Positions 8,084 through 16,328 of a stretch of 39,051 bases of DNA are shown one piece after another. The stretch covers positions 1 through 39,051 of the forward strand of contig CAJORF010000147.1 in the NCBI GenBank assembly GCA_905236985.1, given 5' to 3'. The notes below the pieces were generated by a model. The model was not told the DNA's origin. It saw only the letters and a list, made by a program, of their open reading frames with translations, and ran no database searches. The position numbers were made by a program, and so were the translations under genes. This stretch comes from an uncultured Bacteroidaceae bacterium (GTDB lineage: Bacteria; Bacteroidota; Bacteroidia; Bacteroidales; Bacteroidaceae). Positions within the stretch are counted from its first letter, which is position 1; the number at the start of each line of letters is the position of its first letter.

Positions 8084-11000
8084 ATTTGAGCAGCACCTTG
8101 CGGCCTCCGATGATGTAGATGTGACCTGGGCGGGGCTGGTTGACGCGGTGACCGTCGAGGGTGTAGATGGGGGAGGGGAAGGCGGTCTGAGCGTTGAGCG
8201 TTTGGATGCCCACGGTGGGATCGTAAGCCACACGGAGGATGCCCTGTGCGATGTCAGTATCATCGAAGTAGAGGCCGCGCTCGGCACTGATGACCTTGGA
8301 TGCAGGGTCGAGGACGGGTGTGCCAACGACGCTGTTGACATCCTTCCACAGGAGGACTTGGTCGCCCTCGTTGATCTGTTCAACGAAAGTGGGTATCCAG
8401 TGGAGCTGGATGGTGGCATTGATGGTGAGCTTGTCGATGTTCTGGATGCTGGTGCCGCCCGTGATGGTTTCAGTGGCTGCGCGACCTATGCCGACATCGA
8501 GGATGGAACCCTTGGCGAAGGTGACGTTCTTGCCGCCGAAGCGCATGATGCCGGAGACGGCACTGGCGGTAGCACCGACATGGAGGATGCCGCCGGAGGC
8601 GATGCTGTAGGTGGAGTTGGTGAGGTCGTTGTTGCCCGTGACGCCGGAGAGGGTGGCTCCCTTGGCTACAGAGAGTGCGCCTACGCCGAGGGTGGCACCT
8701 GCCTTAAGGCAGAGCTCGCCGCCCTGCACCTGTGTGGCACCACTATGGTTGCTCTTGCCCGTGACGGTCATCTTGCACGTACCAATCTTATTGAACAAGA
8801 CCTTGTTACCACCGCCATCGTCGGTGAAGGTGCCGTCGAAGGTGAAGTCATTGCCATTGCTATTTCCGACGTTCCAGATGTTGTTGCCTGTGACGGCGTT
8901 CTGACTCTTGAAGTCAGGCCCTGCCTGAACCAGCGAGCCGCTACCCGTGAGCTTTCCGACGGTGAATGTCTTGGCAGTGTTGCATACGCCACATCCCTCG
9001 GCAATATCAAGTGTGCCCTTGGGCATGCCGCCGCTCATGTCGAGGGGCAGCCAGATGTTCTTGGTTGTGTGATGGATTGTGCCCTCGAACTGTGTCCAGT
9101 CGCCGATGATGCGCACACGGCTGACGGTGTTGCGAGGAACGATGGTGAGCTCGCCCTCGCCCGTGATCTTGTTGGCGTAAGCGGTGTAGTAGGAGTATGA
9201 TAGCTGGAAGTAACCTTTCTTGCCCTTGGGGATATACAAAGGAACGTTCGCAGCCTGTGCATCATCCCATAACGTACCGCCTTGGAACTCAACGGAGGCG
9301 GCAGGGATGTTGGTAGATGCTGAAGCGGAGCCGGCAGCGATCACCAGTGTCTTGACGGTGTTGTCCTTCATCAGCTTAAGGTTGCCTGTGCCGCGCTTGG
9401 TGAGGAGGGTGCCGGAGAAGACGGCGGCCTGGATGAACTCGTCGTTGTTGAAGATGACACCGCCCTCGTCGCCGACGAACTGAATGGGCGAGGCGTTCTC
9501 AACGGCAGCTGTCGTCTGGAGGACAGCACCGTTCTCAATGGTGAACTTATTGGCGGCCGCTGTGATGCCGCCGAGGTTACCCGTGGCACTGTACTGATTG
9601 GCGAGGGCACTGACCTTGACGGTGCCGCCGCGCAGCCGGTTGCCGCCCGTGTAGGTGTTCTGTCCGTTCATGGTGACCGTGCCCGTACCCTCCTTGATGA
9701 ACTGGGCCGAGCCGCCGATGGCTCCGTTGCCGCTGAAGGTGTAAGCCTGTGTGTTGTTGACGGTGATGGAAGAGGGTTGTACGTCGGATGCTACTTTGAC
9801 GGTACGCGTTGTGGCATCATCGTTGAAGACGATGGCGTCGCCCGAGACGAAGGTGGTGGCATCGCTCTGCCCGGCAATCTGGAAGTTGGCAGTCTCGGCC
9901 AGATCCCAGACATCGCTGTTGCTCCCCGTCCATACGACGCTGCCTGCCTCACGCATCCCGACGATCTCCAGGATGAGCTTGCCGTCCTGGATGTAGAGCT
10001 TCTTCTTGGTGGAGTCGAGACCTTCGAGGATGATGTAATCCACGCTGCCAGTGACCTCGCCGCTGATCTCAGCGATGACGTACTTCCCTGACTTCATATC
10101 GCTTTGTCCCTGAGAGAGATGACCAACGAGTTCGATGACGGGGGCGAGGAGGGGAGGACCAGCGTTGAGCCAAGCCGAACCTGTTTTACGTTCGATGGAA
10201 AGCGTGCCGGTCTTGATGCAGTCGGCGGTGATGTCGTCGCTGTAGAGATCGACCACGATGCGTGAGCCGAAGCCGAGGGCGAGTTCATCAGTGGTGATGA
10301 CGCCCTTATTGTCGGCACCGCCTGGACGGATGATGGAGGCGTAGTCGGCCTTGATGCTGAGGAACTCACCGCCGTCGGAGTTGAGCTCGGCAAAGCGGTT
10401 GAGCCACAGCGGAGACTGCTTCATCGTGCCGTCGAAATTGACGACGCCGGCCCAGATGTCGGTGCTGCCCGTGTGGGTGAAGTCGGCCTTCGGGAGGTTG
10501 AGGATGCCGTCGCCCTGCTTGACAAGACGTGTCTCGCCGCTGAGGCCGCCACCCGTGACATCGCAGGTGTAGGTCAGGTAGTTGATGCGGGCGTTCTGAT
10601 TGGTACTCTCACTGGCGGCAGTGCCTTGTACCCACGTGGGAACATAGAAGGTGAGGACGGCGGGTGATGCACCGCCATCGATGCTGACGTTGCTGTTGTC
10701 CATATCGCAGACGATGACGTGCTGGCCGTCGTAGGAAGAGCCGATGGAACCGCCATTTGTCACCTCGATGCGGTCGGTCATCGTGAGGGGTGGCGGCGGC
10801 ACGGTGATGCCTTCCATCTGTCCGATGAAATAGCTGGTGTGAGGAGGCTGGTTGTATCCGCACATCTGCCAGACCATGGCGTTGCGGTACTGGTGGTCAT
10901 ACCAGAGTGAATAGACACGGAACGATGTCTGCGTAGGGGTGGAATAGATACGGATATTATTGTTGGCTGTGCGCATGATGATCTCCTCGCGCCAGTCGCC

Positions 11001-12647
11001 GAGGATGTCGCCTTGATAACAGGGCGTGCCCTTCGTGTCGTTGTTGGTCATGGAGCCGGCACAGGTGTAGATGGGATCCCAAGAACCGTACTTCGCGATA
11101 CAACCTTCAGTGTTTTTACCGTTGAGATAGTTGAAGGTCTCGGAGCAGAGGTCACCGTCCCAGTAGATACGGAAGTTGGTGTTCACGCCTGTGGCGTTGA
11201 GACCACTGACGGCCTCACCAGTGATGGTGCTGATGGCTCCCTCGCGTGCCGAGCAGCCTAATCCTCCAGGGTAATTATTGGTGAAATTGCCTGCCATAGC
11301 GCGTCCATCATCGTTGCCAGCTATGCAGCGGTGATAGATCTTGCTGGTGGTGGCGTCGCGATAGTTGTTGCCCGGGTTGTTTTCGAGGCAGGCATAGATC
11401 TCCTGACCATGAACGTAGGGGTTGAAGTCGGAACAGTGCTGAGCGTCGCCATGACCGAGGCCAGTGGTGGAAAGACCCTTACCATTGTCATCGATGACCA
11501 TCGAGCCGAAGACAATCTCATCGCGTCCGTCCCAATCGACATCGGCGATGCCGAAGTTATGGTAGCCCTGCCCCTTCCACGGGCCATTGGCGTTGTTGTA
11601 CCAACGCCAACGTTCCACGAGGCTGTGGCTGCCCGGATCGACATCGTAGGCAATCATCTTGTGACGGGTGTAGATGCCGCGTGCGAGGAAGATGCTGGGC
11701 TTGCGGCCATCGAGGTAAGGCGCGCCGAAGAAATGCTTAGAGCAGCGGTGACCATAGCCGTCGCCCCAGGCGCGGTTGAGGTCGGTCTCGCCAGACTCGA
11801 GTCGCTTCAGTGGATAGGGAATGCACTGGTAAGGTTCGCCCGTGAGTCCGTCCAGATAGAGGAGATACTCACCATCGGTGGTGACGAACCAGTTGGTGCC
11901 ACCGCCCGTGGCTGCACGGACATTGGTTGAGGCGTTGCCCACGGTGTAAGTGGTGCCGTCGGCCTTGTGGATGACGGTGCCGTCGGCGGCGCGCATGATG
12001 ACTTCGGCACGTCCGTCGCCGTCCCAGTCATAGGCGACCATATTCTGTTCATTGTTCTGGAAGTCACCCATATTAGGGCCGAAGTTACCCCACCAGAGAC
12101 GTGTGCCGTCGAGCTTAAGCACCTCGAAAATGCTGTATTCCTTCGTATCGACACCATCGATCTTTGGACCGTTCTTGGGGTAGGACTGCTCCATCTCGGT
12201 GAGGTTGTCGAACTTCAAGAGGATCTCCAATTCGCCGTCGCCATCGACGTCAGCGCAGCAGGCATCGTTGGGAATGAGCGTGCTCTTGATGCCTTCGTGC
12301 TTCAGCTCAATCTCCTTGTAGCTGGTGGCCCAAGGCGTGATGGGTTTGCACTGTTCCATCTCCTGACCCCGCACGACGGCAGCTACGGTGTAGGAACTGT
12401 TGACGTTACCGCCAGTATCGCGAAAGTTGGAGGTCTTGAGCGGCTCGTCGTTGAGGAGCGTGCCGTCGCGATAAACGTTGTAGGTGACGTCGTAGTACTC
12501 GTGGGCGAGAATGCGCCAGTTGAGGTAGATGCCGCCAGAGACCTTTTGGGCAACAAGGCCACGGTCGAGGCGGTCGGTCAAGCGTTGTGCGAAGGTGGCT
12601 GACACGACGAGCATCAGCATTGCGAGGGAGAGGATTCTTTTATTCAT
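8082..12647 (-). CDS. Rhamnogalacturonan lyase (PL11-like) fused to autotransporter-like repeats and T9SS-like tail
   Basis: A 1521-residue secreted protein. After the signal peptide (MNKRILSLAMLMLVVSATFAQ), residues about 22-620 match PL11 rhamnogalacturonan-I lyases of the YesW/YesX type. They contain an Fn3-like front (YYDVTYNVYRDG) and several calcium-binding-like beta-propeller loops (DVDGDGELEI, YDWDGDGRAEV, DVDWDGRDEIV), and end near DHQYRNAMVWQMCGYNQPPH. The enzyme should cut the rhamnose-galacturonate backbone of pectin by beta-elimination. From about 640 to 1450 the protein is a repetitive beta-rich region with autotransporter-associated strand repeats (GTGTVTMNGQNTYTGGNRLR and similar). 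The end (YTLDGHRVNQPRPGHIYIIG, then GRKVLLK) is a T9SS-like sorting tail. The lyase is therefore probably displayed on the surface on a long beta-helical stalk. It has its own promoter (-7 at 12700-12707). Confidence 0.88.
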   Translation of the reverse strand: MNKRILSLAMLMLVVSATFAQRLTDRLDRGLVAQKVSGGIYLNWRILAHEYYDVTYNVYRDGTLLNDEPLKTSNFRDTGGNVNSSYTVAAVVRGQEMEQCKPITPWATSYKEIELKHEGIKSTLIPNDACCADVDGDGELEILLKFDNLTEMEQSYPKNGPKIDGVDTKEYSIFEVLKLDGTRLWWGNFGPNMGDFQNNEQNMVAYDWDGDGRAEVIMRAADGTVIHKADGTTYTVGNASTNVRAATGGGTNWFVTTDGEYLLYLDGLTGEPYQCIPYPLKRLESGETDLNRAWGDGYGHRCSKHFFGAPYLDGRKPSIFLARGIYTRHKMIAYDVDPGSHSLVERWRWYNNANGPWKGQGYHNFGIADVDWDGRDEIVFGSMVIDDNGKGLSTTGLGHGDAQHCSDFNPYVHGQEIYACLENNPGNNYRDATTSKIYHRCIAGNDDGRAMAGNFTNNYPGGLGCSAREGAISTITGEAVSGLNATGVNTNFRIYWDGDLCSETFNYLNGKNTEGCIAKYGSWDPIYTCAGSMTNNDTKGTPCYQGDILGDWREEIIMRTANNNIRIYSTPTQTSFRVYSLWYDHQYRNAMVWQMCGYNQPPHTSYFIGQMEGITVPPPPLTMTDRIEVTNGGSIGSSYDGQHVIVCDMDNSNVSIDGGASPAVLTFYVPTWVQGTAASESTNQNARINYLTYTCDVTGGGLSGETRLVKQGDGILNLPKADFTHTGSTDIWAGVVNFDGTMKQSPLWLNRFAELNSDGGEFLSIKADYASIIRPGGADNKGVITTDELALGFGSRIVVDLYSDDITADCIKTGTLSIERKTGSAWLNAGPPLLAPVIELVGHLSQGQSDMKSGKYVIAEISGEVTGSVDYIILEGLDSTKKKLYIQDGKLILEIVGMREAGSVVWTGSNSDVWDLAETANFQIAGQSDATTFVSGDAIVFNDDATTRTVKVASDVQPSSITVNNTQAYTFSGNGAIGGSAQFIKEGTGTVTMNGQNTYTGGNRLRGGTVKVSALANQYSATGNLGGITAAANKFTIENGAVLQTTAAVENASPIQFVGDEGGVIFNNDEFIQAAVFSGTLLTKRGTGNLKLMKDNTVKTLVIAAGSASASTNIPAASVEFQGGTLWDDAQAANVPLYIPKGKKGYFQLSYSYYTAYANKITGEGELTIVPRNTVSRVRIIGDWTQFEGTIHHTTKNIWLPLDMSGGMPKGTLDIAEGCGVCNTAKTFTVGKLTGSGSLVQAGPDFKSQNAVTGNNIWNVGNSNGNDFTFDGTFTDDGGGNKVLFNKIGTCKMTVTGKSNHSGATQVQGGELCLKAGATLGVGALSVAKGATLSGVTGNNDLTNSTYSIASGGILHVGATASAVSGIMRFGGKNVTFAKGSILDVGIGRAATETITGGTSIQNIDKLTINATIQLHWIPTFVEQINEGDQVLLWKDVNSVVGTPVLDPASKVISAERGLYFDDTDIAQGILRVAYDPTVGIQTLNAQTAFPSPIYTLDGHRVNQPRPGHIYIIGGRKVLLK

Positions 12648-12699
12648 TAGTTGAGTCCAGTTAGTTCACAAAAAGTGAGAAAAAGGGTAAAATGGTGTG

Positions 12700-12707
12700 C
12701 AAATATA
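12700..12707 (-). promoter_or_regulatory. -7 promoter element of the PL11 gene
   Basis: The minus strand reads TATATTTG, matching TAnnTTTG, about 50 bases upstream of the ATG at 12647. No convincing -33 TTTG was found at the right spacing. It lies back to back with the plus-strand promoter at 12770-12800. Confidence 0.5.
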
Positions 12708-12769
12708 ACGCTTTTCCACATTATTTGTGACATAAAAGCTGTAATTTAACCTTTGTTAGGCGACTTTTC

Positions 12770-12800
12770 TTTGCCCTTTCATTAAAATGTGCTTACTTTG
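12770..12800 (+). promoter_or_regulatory. Promoter of the DUF4254 gene
   Basis: TTTG at 12770-12773, a 19-bp spacer and TTACTTTG at 12793-12800 fit the Bacteroidetes pattern apart from one base in the -7 box. Transcription would begin near 12807. That rules out the upstream TTG/ATG-like starts near 12789 and supports the ATG at 12831. Confidence 0.6.
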
Positions 12801-12830
12801 CACAAACTAACACTGGAAAAAACAACGTTT

Positions 12831-13448
12831 ATGACATTTACAGAGAAAGCTTGGCCGATCTTTGAGAAGGCTATCAGAGACTACCACGTCACCGATGACG
12901 TGGATACGCCTATTCATAATCCCTACGAAGAGGGTTGCATTGAGCACGACCTCTATCTGAAGAACTGGATCGACACAGTGCAATGGCATCTCGAAGACCT
13001 GATTCGCGATCCGGAGATCAACCCCGTGGCAGCACTGGCATTGAAGCGTCGTATTGATCGCAGCAACCAGGAACGCACAGATCTCGTGGAAACCATCGAC
13101 AGCTATTTCTACACACGTTTCCACGACGTGGAGCCGAATATTCAGGCTACCATCAACACGGAGAGCCCGGCTTGGGCCATCGACCGTCTGAGCATCCTGG
13201 CACTGAAGATCTATCACATGAAGGAGCAGACACAGCGCAGCGATGCCGACGAGCTACACCGTGCCGCTTGCCAAAAGAAGCTGGACGTGCTGCTCGAACA
13301 GCAACAGGACCTCTCAACGGCCATCGACCAACTGCTGGATGATCTGGCAGAAGGACGCAAGTGGATGAAGGTCTATAAGCAGATGAAGATGTACAACGAC
13401 CCCAGCACTAATCCTGTGCTGTATAAGACCAAGAACGCCAACCGCTGA
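12831..13448 (+). CDS. DUF4254 family protein (205 aa)
   Basis: From the ATG at 12831 the protein begins MTFTEKAWPIFEKAIRDYH. It is helical and strongly charged, with NPYEEGCIEHDLYLKNWID, the basic stretch ALALKRRIDRSNQERTDLVE and a long heptad-like segment near the C-terminus. This matches the DUF4254 family of Bacteroidetes, for which I know no established function. There is no signal peptide, so it is probably cytoplasmic. Its last 41 bp overlap the 3' end of the convergent NigD-like gene, so both stop codons lie inside the other gene's coding sequence. I see no terminator between the two. Confidence 0.75.
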   Translation: MTFTEKAWPIFEKAIRDYHVTDDVDTPIHNPYEEGCIEHDLYLKNWIDTVQWHLEDLIRDPEINPVAALALKRRIDRSNQERTDLVETIDSYFYTRFHDVEPNIQATINTESPAWAIDRLSILALKIYHMKEQTQRSDADELHRAACQKKLDVLLEQQQDLSTAIDQLLDDLAEGRKWMKVYKQMKMYNDPSTNPVLYKTKNANR

Positions 13449-14043
13449 AGGTGTTGATGCTGAGGATGATGGAGTCCTCGGGCTGGCGTGATGCAGAGAT
13501 GGAGTCGAGGTCGATGCTGACGTAGAGGTCATCGGAATAGGCAGCTACGTCGGCCATTTGATGATGAAACAAGGAGAGATAATGGTTGGTTCCACCTGCG
13601 TCGTTGACGTGGGTGGAATCGCGTAAGAAGCCCCAGGCTTGTTTGCCCCCCTGTGTCTTAGGGAGCAGGTGGAGGTTGAGGTACCCTCCTGATTTCCAGA
13701 TGCTGGCGAACCCCGTCGGGTCATGATGATTTTGCTTGGTCGGCGAGTAGTCGGCGAGGAGGGGGATGTGGATGAAGGTATAGACGTGTGCCGTGGTCTC
13801 GCTCTCAGGAACATAGCCGCAGAGGAAACGCCAACGGACGTTGGGCGTAGGCCCCTTGATGGTGTTGGACATCTGAAAGGTGCGCCCGCCATCGGTGGTG
13901 AAGGTGGTGAACATACATTGGGCATCGCTCGATGACATCGCCATCTCGGTGATGAGCGCGGGGTAAGGCTCATCGTCCTTGGAGCAGGCGACGAGAGTGA
14001 GGAGCCCCGCAAGGCACAGGAAAAGGTAAAATCTATTTTTCAC
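13408..14043 (-). CDS. NigD-like lipoprotein
   Basis: A 211-residue lipoprotein with a type II signal peptide (MKNRFYLFLCLAGLLTLVAC, lipidated Cys20) and an acidic KDDEPYP just after it. The body (RWRFLCGYVP, YLNLHLLPKTQGG, ILSINTFSGWRSWSYT) resembles NigD-like proteins of Bacteroidetes, which were named from a bacteriocin (nigrescin) locus and whose role is not settled. The start must be GTG at 14043, since an in-frame TGA lies two codons upstream. It overlaps the end of the acyltransferase gene by 11 bases, suggesting coupling, and its 3' end overlaps the convergent DUF4254 gene by 41 bp. Confidence 0.75.
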   Translation of the reverse strand: MKNRFYLFLCLAGLLTLVACSKDDEPYPALITEMAMSSSDAQCMFTTFTTDGGRTFQMSNTIKGPTPNVRWRFLCGYVPESETTAHVYTFIHIPLLADYSPTKQNHHDPTGFASIWKSGGYLNLHLLPKTQGGKQAWGFLRDSTHVNDAGGTNHYLSLFHHQMADVAAYSDDLYVSIDLDSISASRQPEDSIILSINTFSGWRSWSYTAQD

Positions 14044-15271
14044 TTTTCACTCTTTCCAGATTGAATACAGGATTGGCGTACATGGTGAGGAGCCGTTCGC
14101 GGAGGAAGGCAGGATCAGGGGTTACGCCCTGGGCCTGCAGGCCTTGGGTAGCCAGATCCACGCGCTGTTGGAGGTAGGTTTCGAAGGTGGCGCGCTGCTC
14201 GGCGGTGGAGCGGGAGGGGGCGGTCCGAGCGGAGGAACCGCTCGGCACAGAACCCTCTGCAGAGGAGGGAGCAGCGGCGGCGAGAAGGTCGGCGGCAGCG
14301 AGGTTGCAGGGGTAGAGACGGTAGGACTGGTGGATCTCACTGTCAATGCGCTGGGCTACAGCCTGGAAGAAGAATTTTTCGGGGAGGTGCGACAGACTGT
14401 CTATCCATTCATTGACGGGGCGTCCCGTCTGATAGTGAACATGACCCTTCTGTCCGAAGATGCCGGTCTTCATGTTCTGTAGGTCATCCTGCTTGGACTT
14501 CTTCCAGCCGGGATTGTCGCGCTTCAGCTGGAACTCCTGCGCCTTCAGGTAGTCACAGGGGTCGAACTCATAGCTGATGGCCAGAGGCACTACGTTCAAG
14601 GCTCGGATGCTTTTGATGGCACCTGCTGTGTCTCCCTCGCCAGAGATAGCCAGCATCTTGAGGAGCGACACCTGTGTCTGATCGCTTGAGTCCTTGGCGC
14701 GTCCCTCGCGCTGCGCAATCCAGATGTTCTCGTGCTTCTCGGCGATGGCATAGTGCATATAGCGGCTCATGGTCTGGCTGGCGCGCAGCATCTCGCGCAT
14801 CGGTAGTGAGCGTTGCACGATGAAGGCTTTGTTCAGGCGGACGAGCGTCCGTATCCAGGGGTAGATGAGCAGGTTGTCGCCGATGGCTATCTCGCAGGTT
14901 GTGGGGAATTTGTCGTCGTTGAGCATCACATCGAGAATCGCGCTGTCGAGCACGATGTCACGGTGGTTGCTCAGAAAGGTGTAGCGTTCAGATCCGGGAG
15001 CGATGCCTGCATGGACAAAGGAATGTCCCGTAGAGCAACGGCGAAGAACGTACTTCACCACAGGCTTCATGAAACGGAGCTGGAAGTCCAATGTGGAGTG
15101 AATGCCCACCGTGGCTAAACGCAGGATGCCACGTGTCACACCCACGGGCAAGAAAGGCACGAAGCCCTTCAGTATGTGTGAGAACTGCCGGTCGTGGAGC
15201 AGGTTGTCTATCGCCCCTCGTACCTCATCGTCGTTGTAAGGACGGATTTCCTTGAACTCTTCTGGTACCAT
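14033..15271 (-). CDS. Phospholipid/glycerol acyltransferase family protein
   Basis: A 412-residue protein with the acyltransferase signature SNHRDIVLDSAIL (about 101-113), a second conserved block near GDNLLIYPWIRTLVRLNKAF and the REGRAKDS block that corresponds to the glycerophosphate-binding motif. It would transfer an acyl chain to a lipid precursor at the inner face of the membrane; the exact substrate cannot be read. Near residues 325-365 there is an unusual Ala/Ser/Pro/Thr-rich stretch encoded by GC-rich DNA with two palindromes (14225-14245 and 14254-14265), followed by a helical tail. It lies three bases after ddl and overlaps the NigD-like gene, so the group probably forms one transcript. 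Confidence 0.8.
   Translation of the reverse strand: MVPEEFKEIRPYNDDEVRGAIDNLLHDRQFSHILKGFVPFLPVGVTRGILRLATVGIHSTLDFQLRFMKPVVKYVLRRCSTGHSFVHAGIAPGSERYTFLSNHRDIVLDSAILDVMLNDDKFPTTCEIAIGDNLLIYPWIRTLVRLNKAFIVQRSLPMREMLRASQTMSRYMHYAIAEKHENIWIAQREGRAKDSSDQTQVSLLKMLAISGEGDTAGAIKSIRALNVVPLAISYEFDPCDYLKAQEFQLKRDNPGWKKSKQDDLQNMKTGIFGQKGHVHYQTGRPVNEWIDSLSHLPEKFFFQAVAQRIDSEIHQSYRLYPCNLAAADLLAAAAPSSAEGSVPSGSSARTAPSRSTAEQRATFETYLQQRVDLATQGLQAQGVTPDPAFLRERLLTMYANPVFNLERVKSEK
14225..14265. repeat. Two adjacent palindromes inside the acyltransferase gene
   Basis: CCGAGCGG-aggaa-CCGCTCGG (14225-14245, perfect 8-bp stem) is followed after 8 bases by the perfect palindrome CCTCTGCAGAGG (14254-14265). They encode part of the low-complexity Ser/Ala/Pro-rich segment, which suggests a small inserted palindromic sequence. 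Confidence 0.55.
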
Positions 15272-15274
15272 TTC

Positions 15275-16294
15275 CTAAAGTTTATCCTCAATGATCTCCG
15301 TCAGTACGTCCTTGATGTCGAGTTCAGCAGCACGCACCTGCTGGGGAATGAAACTGGTGGAGGTCATTCCTGGAGTAGTGTTGATTTCCAACATGTTGAT
15401 GCGATCGCGTTCCTTGCCATCGTCGCCCTTGACCTTCGTGACGATATAGTCGATACGGATGATACCGGAGCAGTCGAGGATGTCGTAGATGGCCGAGGTG
15501 AGTGCCTGCACACGGTCGCGCAGGTCTTCGGAGATGCGGGCGGGGGTGATCTCATCGACGGAGCCGTTGTACTTGGCATCGTAGTCGAAGAACTCATTGT
15601 GCGTAACTACCTCAGTGACAGGGAAGACATGTGCACCAGCAGCTGTCTTGTAGCAACCGCAGGTCAGCTCTGTGCCAGGCATGAAAGCTTCCACCATCAC
15701 CTCATCGCTCTCTCGCATGGCCAATGCGATGGCTGGTCGTAGCTGGTCGAGCGTCTTCACCTTGGTAACGCCGAAGCTCGAACCGCCGGCGTTGGGCTTG
15801 ACGAAGCACGGCAGGCCGATATGCTGGAGAATCTCGTCATCGGTGATGAGGTCTTCGTTGCCCTTGCGCACGACGAGGCTCTCGGAGACGCTCACACCAA
15901 AGCCCTTGAGGTATTGGTTCAGCGTGAACTTATTGAACGTCATTGCCTCGACGAGCACACCGCTGGTCGAATAGGGCATACGGATGAGGTCGAAGTAGCC
16001 TTGCAGGATGCCGTTCTCGCCAGGGGTTCCGTGAATGGTGATGTAGGCGAAATCGGGATGCACCGTGCGGCGACCCATCTTGAAGGAGAAATCCTCGCGG
16101 CTGACTTTTGCACGTGTGCCGTTGGGGAGATGCGCCTCCCATGTGAGCCCAGTCAGTTCGACAATGAATGGTTCAAAACGATCCTTGTCAATGAAACTGT
16201 AGATGCCGTCGGCACTGCGAAGGCTGACATCGTGTTCTGAGCTGTCGCCACCGCATACGATGGCAATTACTTTCTTGTTATTCATCCCTTTCAT
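15275..16294 (-). CDS. ddl: D-alanine--D-alanine ligase
   Basis: A 339-residue ATP-grasp enzyme that joins two D-alanines for the peptidoglycan stem in the cytoplasm. It shows the N-terminal CGGDSSEHDVSLRSA motif, HGTPGENGILQGYFD, the ATP-grasp FVKPNAGGSSFGV, the FFDYDAKYN loop and the C-terminal metal-binding LEINTTPGMTSTSF. The loop keeps KY, where a KF form is associated with D-lactate use in vancomycin-resistant Leuconostoc, so D-Ala-D-Ala activity is expected. The start could be the ATG at 16294 or the one three codons later (MNNKKVIAIV). It follows the RluD-family gene after 34 bases and precedes the acyltransferase by 3. Confidence 0.95.
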   Translation of the reverse strand: MKGMNNKKVIAIVCGGDSSEHDVSLRSADGIYSFIDKDRFEPFIVELTGLTWEAHLPNGTRAKVSREDFSFKMGRRTVHPDFAYITIHGTPGENGILQGYFDLIRMPYSTSGVLVEAMTFNKFTLNQYLKGFGVSVSESLVVRKGNEDLITDDEILQHIGLPCFVKPNAGGSSFGVTKVKTLDQLRPAIALAMRESDEVMVEAFMPGTELTCGCYKTAAGAHVFPVTEVVTHNEFFDYDAKYNGSVDEITPARISEDLRDRVQALTSAIYDILDCSGIIRIDYIVTKVKGDDGKERDRINMLEINTTPGMTSTSFIPQQVRAAELDIKDVLTEIIEDKL

Positions 16295-16328
16295 TTCTCC
16301 TTATTCTATTTAATTTTCTATTTTATAT

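Noticed and set aside
8058-9200. Long plus-strand open frame (380 codons)
   Set aside because: It is antisense to the PL11-fusion gene, has low-complexity Val/Asp/Gly-rich content, no promoter and no recognisable family; it is a shadow of high-GC codon use.
12789-12830. Upstream start for the DUF4254 gene
   Set aside because: It lies within the promoter, before the predicted transcription start.
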